Source of the DNA: Floccularia luteovirens
Lineage: Eukaryota; Basidiomycota; Agaricomycetes; Agaricales; Squamanitaceae
Length of the DNA stretch: 64,000 nucleotides
Assembly: GCA_009739215.1 (NCBI GenBank)
Contig: VSJF01000012.1
Location: forward strand, 992,001-1,056,000
Reading direction: 5' to 3'
The position numbers and the translations under genes were made by a program. Shown piece after piece: positions 46,400 through 56,657 of this stretch. The notes beneath the pieces are model-generated. The model did not search any database. It had not been told where the DNA came from and saw only the letters and a list, made by a program, of their open reading frames with translations. Position 1 is the first letter of the stretch, and each line of letters begins with the position of its first letter.

Positions 46400-46483
46400 G
46401 GCCGCCTGGCGAAATGGCATCGCGTCTGACTACGACTTTGCAGTTTAATCAGGAGATTGCAGGTTCGACCCCTGCGGTGGTCA
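46400..46483 (+). tRNA. tRNA-Arg (anticodon ACG) with a 12-nt intron, copy A
   Basis: 84 bases fold as a standard cloverleaf. The acceptor stem is GGCCGCC/GGTGGTC with two G-U pairs and discriminator A. The D arm is GCG/CGC, the anticodon stem TCTGA/TCAGG, and the T arm GCAGG-TTCGACC-CCTGC. The anticodon loop holds 19 bases instead of 7, so a 12-nt intron after position 37 leaves CT-ACG-A..A. The anticodon ACG reads Arg CGN codons, and A34 would be edited to inosine by Tad2/Tad3. The B box GGTTCGACC is intact and a T5 Pol III terminator follows directly. It is identical to copy B at 48886-48969. Confidence 0.9.
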
Positions 46484-46488
46484 TTTTT
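46484..46488 (+). terminator. RNA polymerase III terminator of tRNA-Arg copy A
   Basis: A run of five T immediately after the tRNA discriminator base. Confidence 0.75.
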
Positions 46489-46582
46489 GTTATCTAAATT
46501 TTATTTTTGTCACGCACATGACCTGGAAAAAATATTATCTACTGTATCTTTCGTCACTGTCCTACTTGTTTCTATCTTACGC

Positions 46583-48780
46583 ATGCCTCGACGACCGTCC
46601 AAGAAGAATCGCAAGGACAGCAAGTCTGGTCCTAGACCAGCTCTGAGACGTGATGGAACACAAAAGAGATGGAACAAAGCTTCCGACATTCCTCTTGATG
46701 AAGAAGACCATTGTTCGTTGCATCTGAATTGTTCGCAACATTGAGAACTAAATCCTTTTGTATAGTCCATGCATCTAGAGATGAGATTCTACTGGAGGGC
46801 GATGAGGAGGTGGGTTTTGAAGATGACGACGAAGTCTTCGCCTTAAAAGAATTGGCAGAGGGCGACGACGACGGAATGTCTGAGGATTTTACAGAAGAGG
46901 TAGAAGAAGGTCAGGAAGAGGAAGACAAACAAGCTAAGAAAACGAAAGCAAAAAAAGGGAAGGGAAAGGATAAAAAGATGAAAGGGAAAGTGCAATCGTC
47001 TGACGAGGAGGAGGAGCAAGAGGAAACTTGGGGCTCTGGAAGAGGGGCCTACTATTCGTCTAATGCTGCTCAACTTGATTCTGACGATGACGAAGCCAAT
47101 GACATGGAGGAACAGGAAGCCAGGCGATTGCAAGTTAAACAATTGGAGAGTTTGAACGAGGAAGACTTTGGTCTTTTAGACATACCCCAGGACAAAGATG
47201 CTGGAATAGAAGTAATGTATGTATCCCTATCTAAGCTTCTACTCGTTTTATGACTTGATTTTACATTATCCAGCGCTGTTACTACAACGACCCAACCTGC
47301 ACGGGCTTTGCCAACCGACAAAAAGTCTCTTATTCGACACCTCGAGAAAACAAGCCCTGAAACGCTGGCTTTGGCTCGTGACTGGAATGATACGTCTGAA
47401 AACCTCATGAGGGTTAGAGAGAAACTGGCAAAGTAGGCAATCCGACACCCCTATAATCTTTAATGAAGCTCTGACATTGTACTCAGATTGAAGGATCCCG
47501 ACAGTCTCAGCCTGGGCATGGTACATCTCCATTACCGTTAGTTCATGTTATTTTTTTTCCTATGTGCTGCTGACTCACTCTTGATGTGAGCAGAGGCCAT
47601 ACTCTCCTATTCAACTACTCTCGCCTTTTATCTACACATGCGCTCAAGTGAAAAATATGCCCAACGTCCTGATATGCTCAAATCTCACCCCATCCTACAA
47701 AGGCTTTTTACACTGAAACAGTCACTCAACACTTTAGAGGACCTTGACTTCACTATTTCGGACGATGACGATGACGATGACGATGACGACTATTTTGATG
47801 AAGATGGTTTGCAATTAAACGGAATGTTCGATGGTGATACGCCTGGTTTGGAGCCTTCTGAACTGTTGGATCTTATTCGAGATGCATCGACAAATAATGA
47901 AGTCGACGTTGAAGATAAGAAACCACCAAAGAAGAAAAGAAAAACTTCAAAAGAAAGTTCTGTATCTGTTACCCCTGTCTTCGACTTGGAAGAGCCGGAG
48001 TACGTTCCATCGAAGAAAAGCTCATCATCTACATCTCAATCGCTTATTCAATTCACGGATTCTTACGGAGAAGCAATGTCTCTACAACACGTCGACGCTG
48101 CAGACAAGAGCGCTCGCAAAAAATCCCTCCGGTTCCATACATCCCAGATCGAGAGTTCAAGTGCGAGGCGACGTGGTGCAAGGAACCAAGCGATTGGAGG
48201 GGACGATGACTTGCCATATCGTGAACGAAAGAAGGAAAAACAGGCACGGGCTGCAAAAGAAGCTAAGAATAGAGTCAAGAATCAAGGTGGAGAAGACTTG
48301 GATGTCTTGGCTCCGTCGGAATCAATTCCTGAAAAACGTAGGAGAGAAGAGAGTGATAGCGACAATGTCTCGGATAATCCTGAAGGTTATTATGAACTTG
48401 TAAAACGCAAGTCAAAAGAGAGGAAAGAAAAGAAAAAGGAGGAGTATGACAAAGCTCATGCAAACTCGAGGTAGGGATTAGTTTCATATTGTCTACTTAT
48501 GCTAACGCTTTCATTCAGCCATGCTGATACGGAAGTCGATGGGATCTCTGGCCCTCGCGCTCTGACCCGTGCTATTCTAGCAAATAAGGGATTGACTCCT
48601 CGTCGACCAAAAAGCGTGCGTAACCCCCGCGTCAAGAAACGCCAGAGCTTCGAGAAGGCCAAAAGAAAAGTTTCGTCCCAGAAATCTGTATATAAAGGGG
48701 GTATTTCGGCGACTGGCGGAAGATACGATGGAGAAAAAACGGGTATTTCCAAGGTTGTCAAGAGTGTTCGTCTGGGCTAG
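46583..48780 (+). CDS. utp3: Sas10/Utp3, U3 snoRNP and SSU processome protein
   Basis: Multi-exon gene starting MPRRPSKKNRKDSKSGPRPA at 46583. The first junction gives IPLDEEDH-FHASRDEILLEG. The first third is extremely acidic with Lys runs. The Sas10/C1D/Utp3 domain follows (LIRHLEKTSPETLALARDWN, SLSLGMVHLHYQEAILSYST, YLHMRSSEKY, HPILQRLFTLKQSLNTLEDL). A ten-Asp tract, basic linkers and the C-terminal Sas10 domain (GPRALTRAILANKGLTPRRP, then VRNPRVKKRQSFEKAKRK) end at KSVRLG*. It acts in nucleolar 18S rRNA maturation and in yeast affects silencing. The gene is flanked by two identical, inward-pointing tRNA-Arg genes. Confidence 0.95.
47761..47790 (+). repeat. GAC/GAT trinucleotide repeat encoding poly-Asp in UTP3
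   Basis: Ten consecutive Asp codons, mostly alternating GAC and GAT, form a microsatellite in the acidic linker of Sas10/Utp3. Its length is likely variable between strains. Confidence 0.85.
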
Positions 48781-48879
48781 ATAAGTCGAGCAAATATACA
48801 AGTATATTACTCCGTGTTATATGTACATTGCAAGTTACTGTGATATTTTGAATGGCGAAAAAAGTTCTATAGGATCAGC

Positions 48880-48885
48880 AAAAAA
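48880..48885 (-). terminator. RNA polymerase III terminator of tRNA-Arg copy B
   Basis: Six T on the minus strand directly follow the tRNA discriminator base. Confidence 0.75.
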
Positions 48886-48969
48886 TGACCACCGCAGGGG
48901 TCGAACCTGCAATCTCCTGATTAAACTGCAAAGTCGTAGTCAGACGCGATGCCATTTCGCCAGGCGGCC
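48886..48969 (-). tRNA. tRNA-Arg (anticodon ACG) with a 12-nt intron, copy B
   Basis: The reverse complement is base-for-base identical to copy A over all 84 positions, intron included. It points left towards UTP3, whose stop is 106 bp away, so the two copies face each other across that gene. The flanks outside the tRNA do not match. Confidence 0.9.
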
Positions 48970-50191
48970 ATCCTCATATCAGCACCCAGCCGCAACCTGA
49001 TTCTTGTGGGTAAAAGGGGGCACTATTTCATCAATTTCCCCATGGCTGAAAAGTTAACTCGTGATGATTTTTTAGCGAGCAAATTGCAGGATACAAATTG
49101 AGGTTCCAAAAACCAGCAGTGATTCACGTTGTTTTTTTAAAAAGATTTCGCGAACTGCTCCCGACGATAATAAAATCCATGAGACTTTGGCGTGTTGTAA
49201 TTAATACACGAAGAGAAACCAACGGATGCCAGTGAAGAGGCTATCTTCACACACAATGTTTAAACCTGCATACCGTGATAGCATCCCCAGTTACGATGGA
49301 TGATCCGTAATATCTCCGCAAAAAGAGCACCCAGTTCATTAATTTCCTCCACAAGGAGCGAAGGGCTTACGTTCAGGTATCAACATGGAAAAATTGATAG
49401 TTACGAACCAAGCTCAGTTGATATAAGCGGGTTGTTTGAGTTATGTCGTCTTTACTTCATCCGTGGTTATGATGAAGAGAGGAAGGGGGTGTAAACTTCT
49501 GTTTGGAACGTGTAAGTACATAATCTGATACAAGGCTCGCACCGGCAACGTGGATCAATTTTGAGGGTTGTATGCAGTTTGTATGTTGGGCGTCTGATTT
49601 CAAAAGATTACTGTAGTCCTGAATTAAACGCAGATGGCCTTGCCGCTAAAAGTTCATTATTCCCCAACCTTAAAATATACATATGACACCAGGAGATCCC
49701 CGCTTTACTGATCATAGAAAATCGCTTCAGCTTCAAATGCAATATATGTACTTCGGCCCCATGTATGAGGGGGGTTACCAAATATCTTTCGATTCCTCTT
49801 TTCGCTCCAAATATTAAGAACAAAAGAAAGTTAGGAAAGAAATACAGTCCTAATGTTGTATTGTAACTTGTTGTACCACTTGATGCTCCTGATGATACAA
49901 TTGTGTCCCTTGACTTGGGCACTTGCAAATTCGTACAACATATCGTAACAGAAGGAAGGATCAGATAGTGCATTGATTAACCTATCTTCGGTCATGTTCG
50001 TGTATAAAGCATGAGTCTAGGACATGTTTCCTCTTTGAATTAGATTTTTCAGACAACCTTGCGTTGCACGGGTAGTTTTCAAGACTAACCACGGTATAAA
50101 ATTATGCCTCGCCTTAATCGTCATGAGAAACTCGTTTTCTTCACTTCGTTGATTTTAGCTTTTTTACGGCAGATCTGAACACGGACACAAT
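48970..50191. other. AT-rich intergenic stretch
   Basis: About 1.2 kb downstream of both the tRNA and the UPF0390 gene. Short ORFs (49300-49494 and 49608-49973) have no recognisable similarity. No repeat or RNA gene was found. Confidence 0.45.
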
Positions 50192-50527
50192 TCAGTAGTG
50201 TCGATCTTCAAACGGAGGTAGGAAGTGTACACACGTTTCTGGGGCTATGTTTTTCATAATGGTTAATTTTCCTGATGATGCTGCAGAACACATTTGTGTC
50301 TCAATTGATTTATTTATTTTTGCGGTTAGATTCTGTTGGAGCTATTGTGTTGGTAACCAATAAACGCATGTTAGGCCTCATACCTTGGTCATGGCGGCCT
50401 GCTTGATGAGGACTGCCTTCTTGGGGGCAATAGCCTTTCTACCCTTCTTCATATTTGCAGCGGCCTTTTGAGCATGTCGTGATGAGGAGGCTTTGTTTTG
50501 AAGACCCTTAGTTTTTCCTTGTACCAT
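50192..50527 (-). CDS. UPF0390 (DUF2462) small basic protein
   Basis: Two exons (50384-50527 and 50192-50332) joined by a 51-nt intron (GTATGA...CAACAG) give 94 residues, MVQGKTKGLQNKAS to FEDRHY. The KKGRKAIAPKKAVLIKQ block and the following NLTAKINKSIE helix match the Leydig cell tumor 10-kDa homolog (human C19orf53) family, thought to be nucleolar. The molecular role is not established. The protein is strongly basic in the first half. It would be easily missed because its largest exon is only 48 codons. It is divergent from NDUFA9. Confidence 0.8.
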
Positions 50528-50729
50528 CGTGAATTATTCCGTTCAATGATGATTAGAAAATCTGAAAGATAAAGGTTGGATGTTGGACGTTGCAGCTTTA
50601 TACATGCAGTTTTTGCGTGCTGCTTGATTACATTTTTTGTGGATGTCACGTGCCTGAAAAGCGACCCGCCATTGACCGAACTTCTTTCTGAACAAGAAAA
50701 GTACATTTTCGTGTTGCAGTTGGTGAGGG
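50528..50729. promoter_or_regulatory. Shared divergent promoter UPF0390/NDUFA9 with CACGTG
   Basis: 202 bp between two head-to-head ATGs, with the E-box CACGTG at 50647-50652 near the middle, similar in placement to the one between COQ5 and FCF2. Confidence 0.5.
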
Positions 50730-52302
50730 ATGCTGGCTTCGACACCGAAGATTTTGCGTTTGAATACCTCAACGGTTACAAAGGTTACCTTTCTCTGACT
50801 TTTCTTATGGTGTATCACAACTGACACAGTTTCCAGCGCGCCTACCATGATCTCGTTACTCTCCCTTCGAATAAGCCTGTAGTATCACATGGACCTCCTG
50901 GGTACAGTGCAGTGAGTGGCCATACTGTTACAGTCTTTGGCTGTACAGGTTTCCTGGGAAGATATCTTGTGTCAAAAATTGGTGCGTATGCTACAAGTAA
51001 GGTATTCTCGTAATATAACTAACGAAACTGTTGTAGCGAAAATGGGGACCCAAGTCATCGTTCCATATCGTGAGGAGGATGACGCTCGGTTCCTTAAGCC
51101 GATGGGTGACCTGGGACAGATAGTCCGAATGGTGAGAGAGCATTTTGCTAGTTATAGTATCCTCATTCAAACCAATTTGAATATAGGAATGGGATATTCG
51201 CAACGAGAAGACAATTGCGGAATGTGTGAGGCATTCAGACATAGTTTATAATCTTGTTGGCCGAGACTTTGAAACCAAGTATGCATACACTCATGCTTTC
51301 TGCTTCCGTTCTTCTTGTTTAATCGCACGGTCATACAGGAACTTTGATTACAAGTCAGTGAATGTCGATGGGGCTGAAAGAATTGCCAAGATTGCTGCGG
51401 AGTGTGGTGTTTCGCGTTTCGTGCAACTGTCGCATCTCAACGCCTCCAAGACATCTAAATCAGAGTTTTATGCTACGAAGGCTGAGGGTGAAGAAAGGGT
51501 GAAAGAAGCCTTCCCTACGGCAACCATCGTCAGGCCATCAACCATGTATGGTTATGAAGACAAATTGCTAACTAATATTGCTGGTTTGTACATTTCTGAT
51601 TAATGTCAATGTTTCCCACACATTGATGCTCTTATGGTATACTTTAGTATGGCCCATCTGGTGGAAGCTAAACCACGGTCAAACCAAGATTCGTCCTGTG
51701 CATGTGAGCTTAAAACATTTAGAATATATATTGAAACTGATCATGTGCCAATTCAGGTCATGGATGTCGCCCAAGCCCTTGCTAATCTGATGTCAATTCC
51801 TCGATTATCGCGTGTCATAAATCTTCCGGGACCGTCCACGCTTACGTACGAATATCTCTTGGATCTGGTCTCCGCTGTGACACTACAGCCGCCGTCTCGG
51901 GCGCCTGTCTTGCCAGAAGCCTTAGCCAAGCTAATAGCGAAGGCTGGACAGAATGTTTGGTGGCCGACACTTAGCCCCGACGAGGTCACAAGACGGTATA
52001 TTGACGATGTAGACGTTACTGGTGATTGGGAGGCTGTCGGTATCACCCAGCCTTCGGAAATAGAAGCGCACAGTCTCACGTATTTGCGGCGGTACCGCTC
52101 TGCGTGCGTGTTACTTTCTGCATGATTTTGGTGGCTTATTGAAACGCTGACATTACATTTTTATTATTTTAGCGACAATTATATCAGGCCTCCTGTATTT
52201 CCTCCCCGCCCATCCAACGCAGTGGTAAGTGGGGATGTTGTATACATTCGAACATGTCAACTTATATTAATTGTGAATTTTCAATAGGTTGAACAATATT
52301 AG
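50730..52302 (+). CDS. Complex I 39/40-kDa subunit NDUFA9 (NUO-40), mitochondrial
   Basis: An accessory subunit of NADH:ubiquinone oxidoreductase with an NADPH-binding SDR fold. The ATG at 50730 was chosen because it gives the presequence [18 protein letters not shown], spliced in phase (50784-50836 intron) to [10 protein letters not shown]. The nucleotide-binding motif [15 protein letters not shown] follows, then [30 protein letters not shown] and [13 protein letters not shown] small exon supplies [20 protein letters not shown], joined to [11 protein letters not shown]. The last exons end [17 protein letters not shown]. The order and conserved blocks match the family throughout. Subunit assembly needs the bound NADPH. 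Confidence 0.94.
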
Positions 52303-52618
52303 GACAAGCAACAACTGTGTAACTTTCTATAATTAGAGTTGTTCTGTTTGCTTGTGCCTGATAACACTGATGTTCATTGGTGATGACCATAATCCGCAGC
52401 AGTTAAAGACGAAAAACTGCTTAAAGTCGCCATAAGTAAACGTAAGAAAGGAAACCCACGGGGTGGAGTGAAAGCATGGACATGTCAAATTGAGAGTAAG
52501 TTGAGGTTCCGCTTGTGCGGTCATGAGAATAGATACACAAGAATATCGTTCATGCGTCGCTACAAAAGAGCACGAAGTAGTGTATAATAACGTAAGAAGG
52601 TTGTCTAAATATCCTGGA
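52303..52618. other. Convergent 3' region of NDUFA9 and TOM22
   Basis: About 315 bp between two facing stop codons. No gene seen; it presumably contains both 3' UTRs. Confidence 0.45.
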
Positions 52619-53133
52619 TTAAAATCCCGGAGGTACAAGGCCTTTTTGTTGTTGATTTTGGTTAGCTGAGGGGTACATGGAGGGGGCGAGCATCTGTCAG
52701 GCACAAATAAGCGCTGTGGAGGCAAGAAATAGAAACCGGAGATGTGGAAGAACAGACCTGCTGCGCTCCCTGCTGCTGTTCCCTAATCTCTTGCTCTTGA
52801 GCCACGATCTTGGCTTCATCTTCCAAGGACAGGGCTAAAGGAAGTGCAACCAAGAGGGCGGATGTTGTAACTACCCATATGACATTGCCAGCTAATTTCC
52901 CACCACGCTTTAGGAACGAGGCAGTTTTTGAAATTCGCGAAGAGATGCTGTGGCGGGTGGTGGGAGGGACGATGTCTACAAGGGCAGCAACACGGTCGAA
53001 AAAGGATTTCGTCAGCGGAGAGCTCTGATGATACAGAGGAGAGAGAAGCTGATGACGACGTGCGTGATGAGGAAGGGGAGGCGTAAGGAGAAGCACCAAC
53101 ATCCTTTTCCTCGACAATCTCTACTTTGACCAT
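52619..53133 (-). CDS. tom22: Mitochondrial import receptor Tom22, apparent one-base frameshift
   Basis: Central receptor and organiser of the TOM complex in the outer membrane. The start at 53133 gives the acidic cytosolic opening MVKVEIVEEKDVGASPY and a Ser-rich stretch. The frame then changes: FDRVAALVDIVPPTTRHSIS, ISKTASFLKRGGKLAGN, the single membrane span VIWVVTTSALLVALPLAL and LEDEAKIVAQEQEI are read one base out of phase. The last exon, after GTCTGT...GACAG, restores MLAPSMYPS and GLVPPGF*, the normal C-terminus. The break falls in GACGAAATCCTTTTTCGACC near 52998-53010, where no intron fits. One base less in the A3 or T5 run would restore the frame. It may be a sequence error, as Tom22 is essential in yeast. 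Confidence 0.85.
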
Positions 53134-53465
53134 TGTAGTGAACAACTGTTGAGTGAAACTAAGAAATTTTGGGTGACAAGAGAAAGTGACAGATACGTGT
53201 GACATGTAACCAAAAATTTCTCGGTTCCGATGAGTATTTAGTTGTGCAGGGTTAAGCAGAGAAGGGGGAAAGGGGAAAGGGCCGAATGAGAAGAAATTGC
53301 AGAGAGGAGATGCTATGTTAGATGCGCTTAGACAACCGAGCGACTCTCTGCTTGTTTGCTTGGCTTTATTGGTTCAATCGTCCTTACATCGCTCATCCTA
53401 TATATACACTTACATATATATTCCGAGCCTCCAGTCATCTTATTCCCCACTCCCATCTCATCCTC
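53134..53465. promoter_or_regulatory. Divergent promoter TOM22 / Zn2Cys6 factor
   Basis: 332 bp between two head-to-head starts. The half nearer the transcription factor is CT-rich on the plus strand, with TATATATACACTTACATATATA around 53400-53421 that could serve as the TATA region. Confidence 0.45.
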
Positions 53466-56400
53466 ATGCACCACGACCTGTCCTATTCCCCTCACGATGC
53501 TCCTAGCTCCGTCAATCAGCCAGGTCTTTACTTTCCATTTCTATTAATCTTTTTGCTATAGTCTTTCTTCATAGGCCTCAACCTACCTACTCCGTCCATG
53601 CAGAACCAGATCCATGAATTAGCAAAAACTCTTCCTCCTCCAAGAAAGCAGAACACTGCGTGTGACGCCTGCAGGTCCCCCTTCGTCTCTCTGCGTAGCT
53701 GAGATGGTTCCGGCTGACTCACCCCATCAGGTCGCGGAAGGTCAAATGTCACAGGATACCCGGCCAGGATAAGGTAGATATTCATTCCACTCACCTCGGA
53801 TTCCATGACTCATTCCCATCTCCAGTGCCAGGTATACTCATCTCCTTTGATCTCAAGAAAACAGAACCCTAACATATTGGCCAGCATTGCCTTGCCAAAA
53901 ATTATCCCTGCACGTTAGTCTCACATCTCTTTTATTTCATTTCACCACTTGTCTCACTTGTATTTGTAGGCATTTCGTTCAGCAGGCCACTTCAGAAAAA
54001 AAGAGGAGCTCAGCAGCCGGTCGAAGACCAAGGAATGTCCATGTACCTCACCCAAAGTAAGTTCGTATACATGTCAAAAGAACCGCGGAACTCGTCAAAT
54101 CAGCATATGAGACAACCTAAACCCTTATCGTCATCATGGCTGTCATGTCTAATTTCACTCGCTCACGAAATTTTTTTTAAATTCGCAGTTCCCTTGGTGC
54201 ACCAAAAATGTCAGTTCTTTTCATGCCCCTTGTTTCTCTCCTACTTCCTCTAGGGTGTAACTGAGTAGTTACCAGCCAGCTGCAGATACCAAACGCATCT
54301 AAGATCTCACACCATGGCGGTGCAAATCCGATGCCGATTGCAAGCGGATCGACAACCCTACCCCTTATGGTCAGATATGGGTTCCACCCACTTATAACCC
54401 TATCGACGCCTTCGCAAGAGGTCCTATCGTATGTATTTGCACCGCCCGATGTTTCAAGGTAAGTCGCAACTCGTCTCATCTTTCTTCATAGCAACGATTA
54501 ATTTAATTGGCAACATAGCGAGATGCCATCCCTTATTCCTGGCCGCGGAAGGTCGCCTTATGACCCATGGGGAGAGTTGGCATCAAAACTGGAGAGCGAC
54601 AGTTTCAAAGCGGAGTACGTATTTTTTTAGCTTACTTGAAGTTCAATTACTGTATCATGTGCACAAATCAACGCCACATCTTCATTCCCCATTCTCAGTC
54701 TCCAGATAGCTTTTAGAATTTTCTCGTGTACTATCTCTTCACATTCTTGGTGTTCTAATCTGGAATTTTTGTAATTCTTTCTTACAGGTTTGCCCTTGAC
54801 CTCGTGGAAGTATTTTTTCAAATTGTACATACTCGGCTTCCCCTTCTTAATCCCGCGCAATTCCGTAATCGCCTTCAAATTCATCCATCTTCTACGCCAA
54901 CTACCGAAAAACCTCTACATCCAGCTTTGGTGGCTACCGTGTTAGCTTGGGGCACAAAATTTTCAGAGCACCCCTTGCTTGTTGAAGACCGAAGGCGCCC
55001 GAGTGGCCAGAGTCTACTTTCCAAGACATTGATTGATCGTGCACGGGACTTGGCAGAGGCCTTGAAGGTTCACCGCATCGCTTCATCAGATCATGTCGTT
55101 ATTTCCCTATTAATCGAACCTTTGCAAAACCGTCAGTCACTTCACTTCACAGCCTATTTCATTTTATTGACTCTTCGGCCGCGGCTCTAGAAAACCCGGA
55201 TGACCCAAGTGGTATGACTCAGTATTGATTCGAAATTCTGTCTTAAACTGACCAGAATAACATGCAGGCTTCCATGGATTCTGGCTGGTCTCGGCTACTC
55301 GTCATCTATTGGACCTCGGGGTAGGTAGTAACCATGTGACAAGTTGTTTCGGGTTCTGACTCGGCCAACAAAGATCAATCACAAGTCAGTGATGGCTACT
55401 ATACAGGATCCTGAAAATCGTGGTACAATGATCTTTGCATGGTGGATGACTTGCCTCTGCGACGCGTATGCCTCAGCTTACTATCGACGCAAACCGTTTT
55501 TGGATGATGAGGATTACGACATTGACTTCTACACTCTCGATCCTGTGAGTCCAGAATCTGATTCGCATAGTCCTGCACCATCAACCCGCGAACAATTGGA
55601 GGTAAGTCTCTCAGGAAATTCCAAGTCAAATGAACCTACTTACCCATTGTTTGACATAGTTTCTGGTTAGACAAACTAATCTTCTATTAGAGGGTCGATT
55701 ATTAACGCTAATGAATATAATTCAGGGCTACTACCGAGCAGCTCATTCACTAGCACGAACCGCTCGTCAAATGTCCCGGCAACTTTGGCGACCTACTACC
55801 GATTCAGACGGGATTCCCTTTGACAGTTTAGCCACTATTGTAGCTGCATTGACTGAATGGAGGGATGAATTCCTCAATCTCGTTGGTGTGCCTAGTAATT
55901 TTGAAGGGGAGTGGGATTTCGTATCGGTAAGTCAGGTTGTTGTCTTTCAATTACTTTTCCACTAAAAGAATTGCTGGAGGCTGTGACCTCGTGTGCGAGC
56001 GACTCCACCTATCATGTAATGTGGATTATCTTATTCAATGCACTGGATGATTTCGGCGTCAAGGAAACAAACAGCGCAGCAGGGGCGAATATTAATCACA
56101 CTGAGATTGACATGGTCAGGCGTAAAGTAGCCGATGAGGCACTGCATGGTGCTTTACGGATAGCCGGTCTGGTGAGTACAATTATACATGAATGCCTGTA
56201 GGATTTCTTGCCTAATATGATTATCCCCGACTATTTAGGCCGGTGTATTGACGAGCAACGGATATTTGGTGAACTCACTATTCAAATTTGTGGATGATAC
56301 AGAATCCTGATTAATTGTACGAAATAGCGTTTGGATCCAGCAGTAATGCTTGTTAGTTGCATACAAGCAGGAACGCTCCTCGCGCGCTTTGGTCGTCCAG

Positions 56401-56657
56401 AAGTTTCGAATTGCATTGCTGGTCTAGAGCAATATAGTTACTCGTATGAAGAGGCCGGTGAACAAGCTAGCGAGATGAAGCGTGTTTACAGCCAAGCCCG
56501 AACGGGAGAGCTAGAGTTGAACCACATGGCAGCCATAGTTCCGCGTAACCCGCCGCCGCCTCCATCATCCTCCACGATGTTGATCGATAGCCACAACCAT
56601 GTCACAAGGAGTAATGGTGCCTCAAATGTCCGTGCCCTGACTCGATTATCGATCTGA
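53466..56657 (+). CDS. Zn2Cys6 fungal transcription factor with MHR domain
   Basis: Multi-exon gene starting MHHDLSYSPHDAPSSVNQPG at 53466. The binuclear zinc cluster is complete only after splicing five exons: Cys49-x2-Cys52-x6-Cys59-x8-Cys68-x2-Cys71-x6-Cys78, with the basic RSRKVK between Cys52 and Cys59. Cys68 comes from a 6-nt microexon (53826-53831). Downstream lies the fungal-specific regulatory middle homology region: FALDLVEVFFQIVHTRLPLL with NPAQFR, then HPALVATVLAWGTKFSEHP, FAWWMTCLCDAYASAYYRRK, DYDIDFY and LARFGRPEV. Such factors bind CGG-type sites and control metabolic genes. The target cannot be inferred here. The zinc cluster and MHR opening resemble XlnR-like factors. Exon borders in the 54.1-54.3 kb region are uncertain. 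Confidence 0.85.
53826..53831 (+). other. 6-nt microexon (TGCCAG) in the zinc cluster
   Basis: Flanked by CTCCAG and GTATAC. It encodes Cys-Gln and supplies the fourth zinc ligand. Without it the preceding exon (ending GATAAG) and the next (CATTGC...) stay in frame but the cluster would have five cysteines. Confidence 0.75.

Noticed and set aside
46400..46483. Reading the tRNA as tRNA-Cys because TGCA occurs in the loop
   Set aside because: The TGCA lies in the 12-nt intron; the stem TCTGA/TCAGG places ACG at positions 34-36, as in tRNA-Arg.
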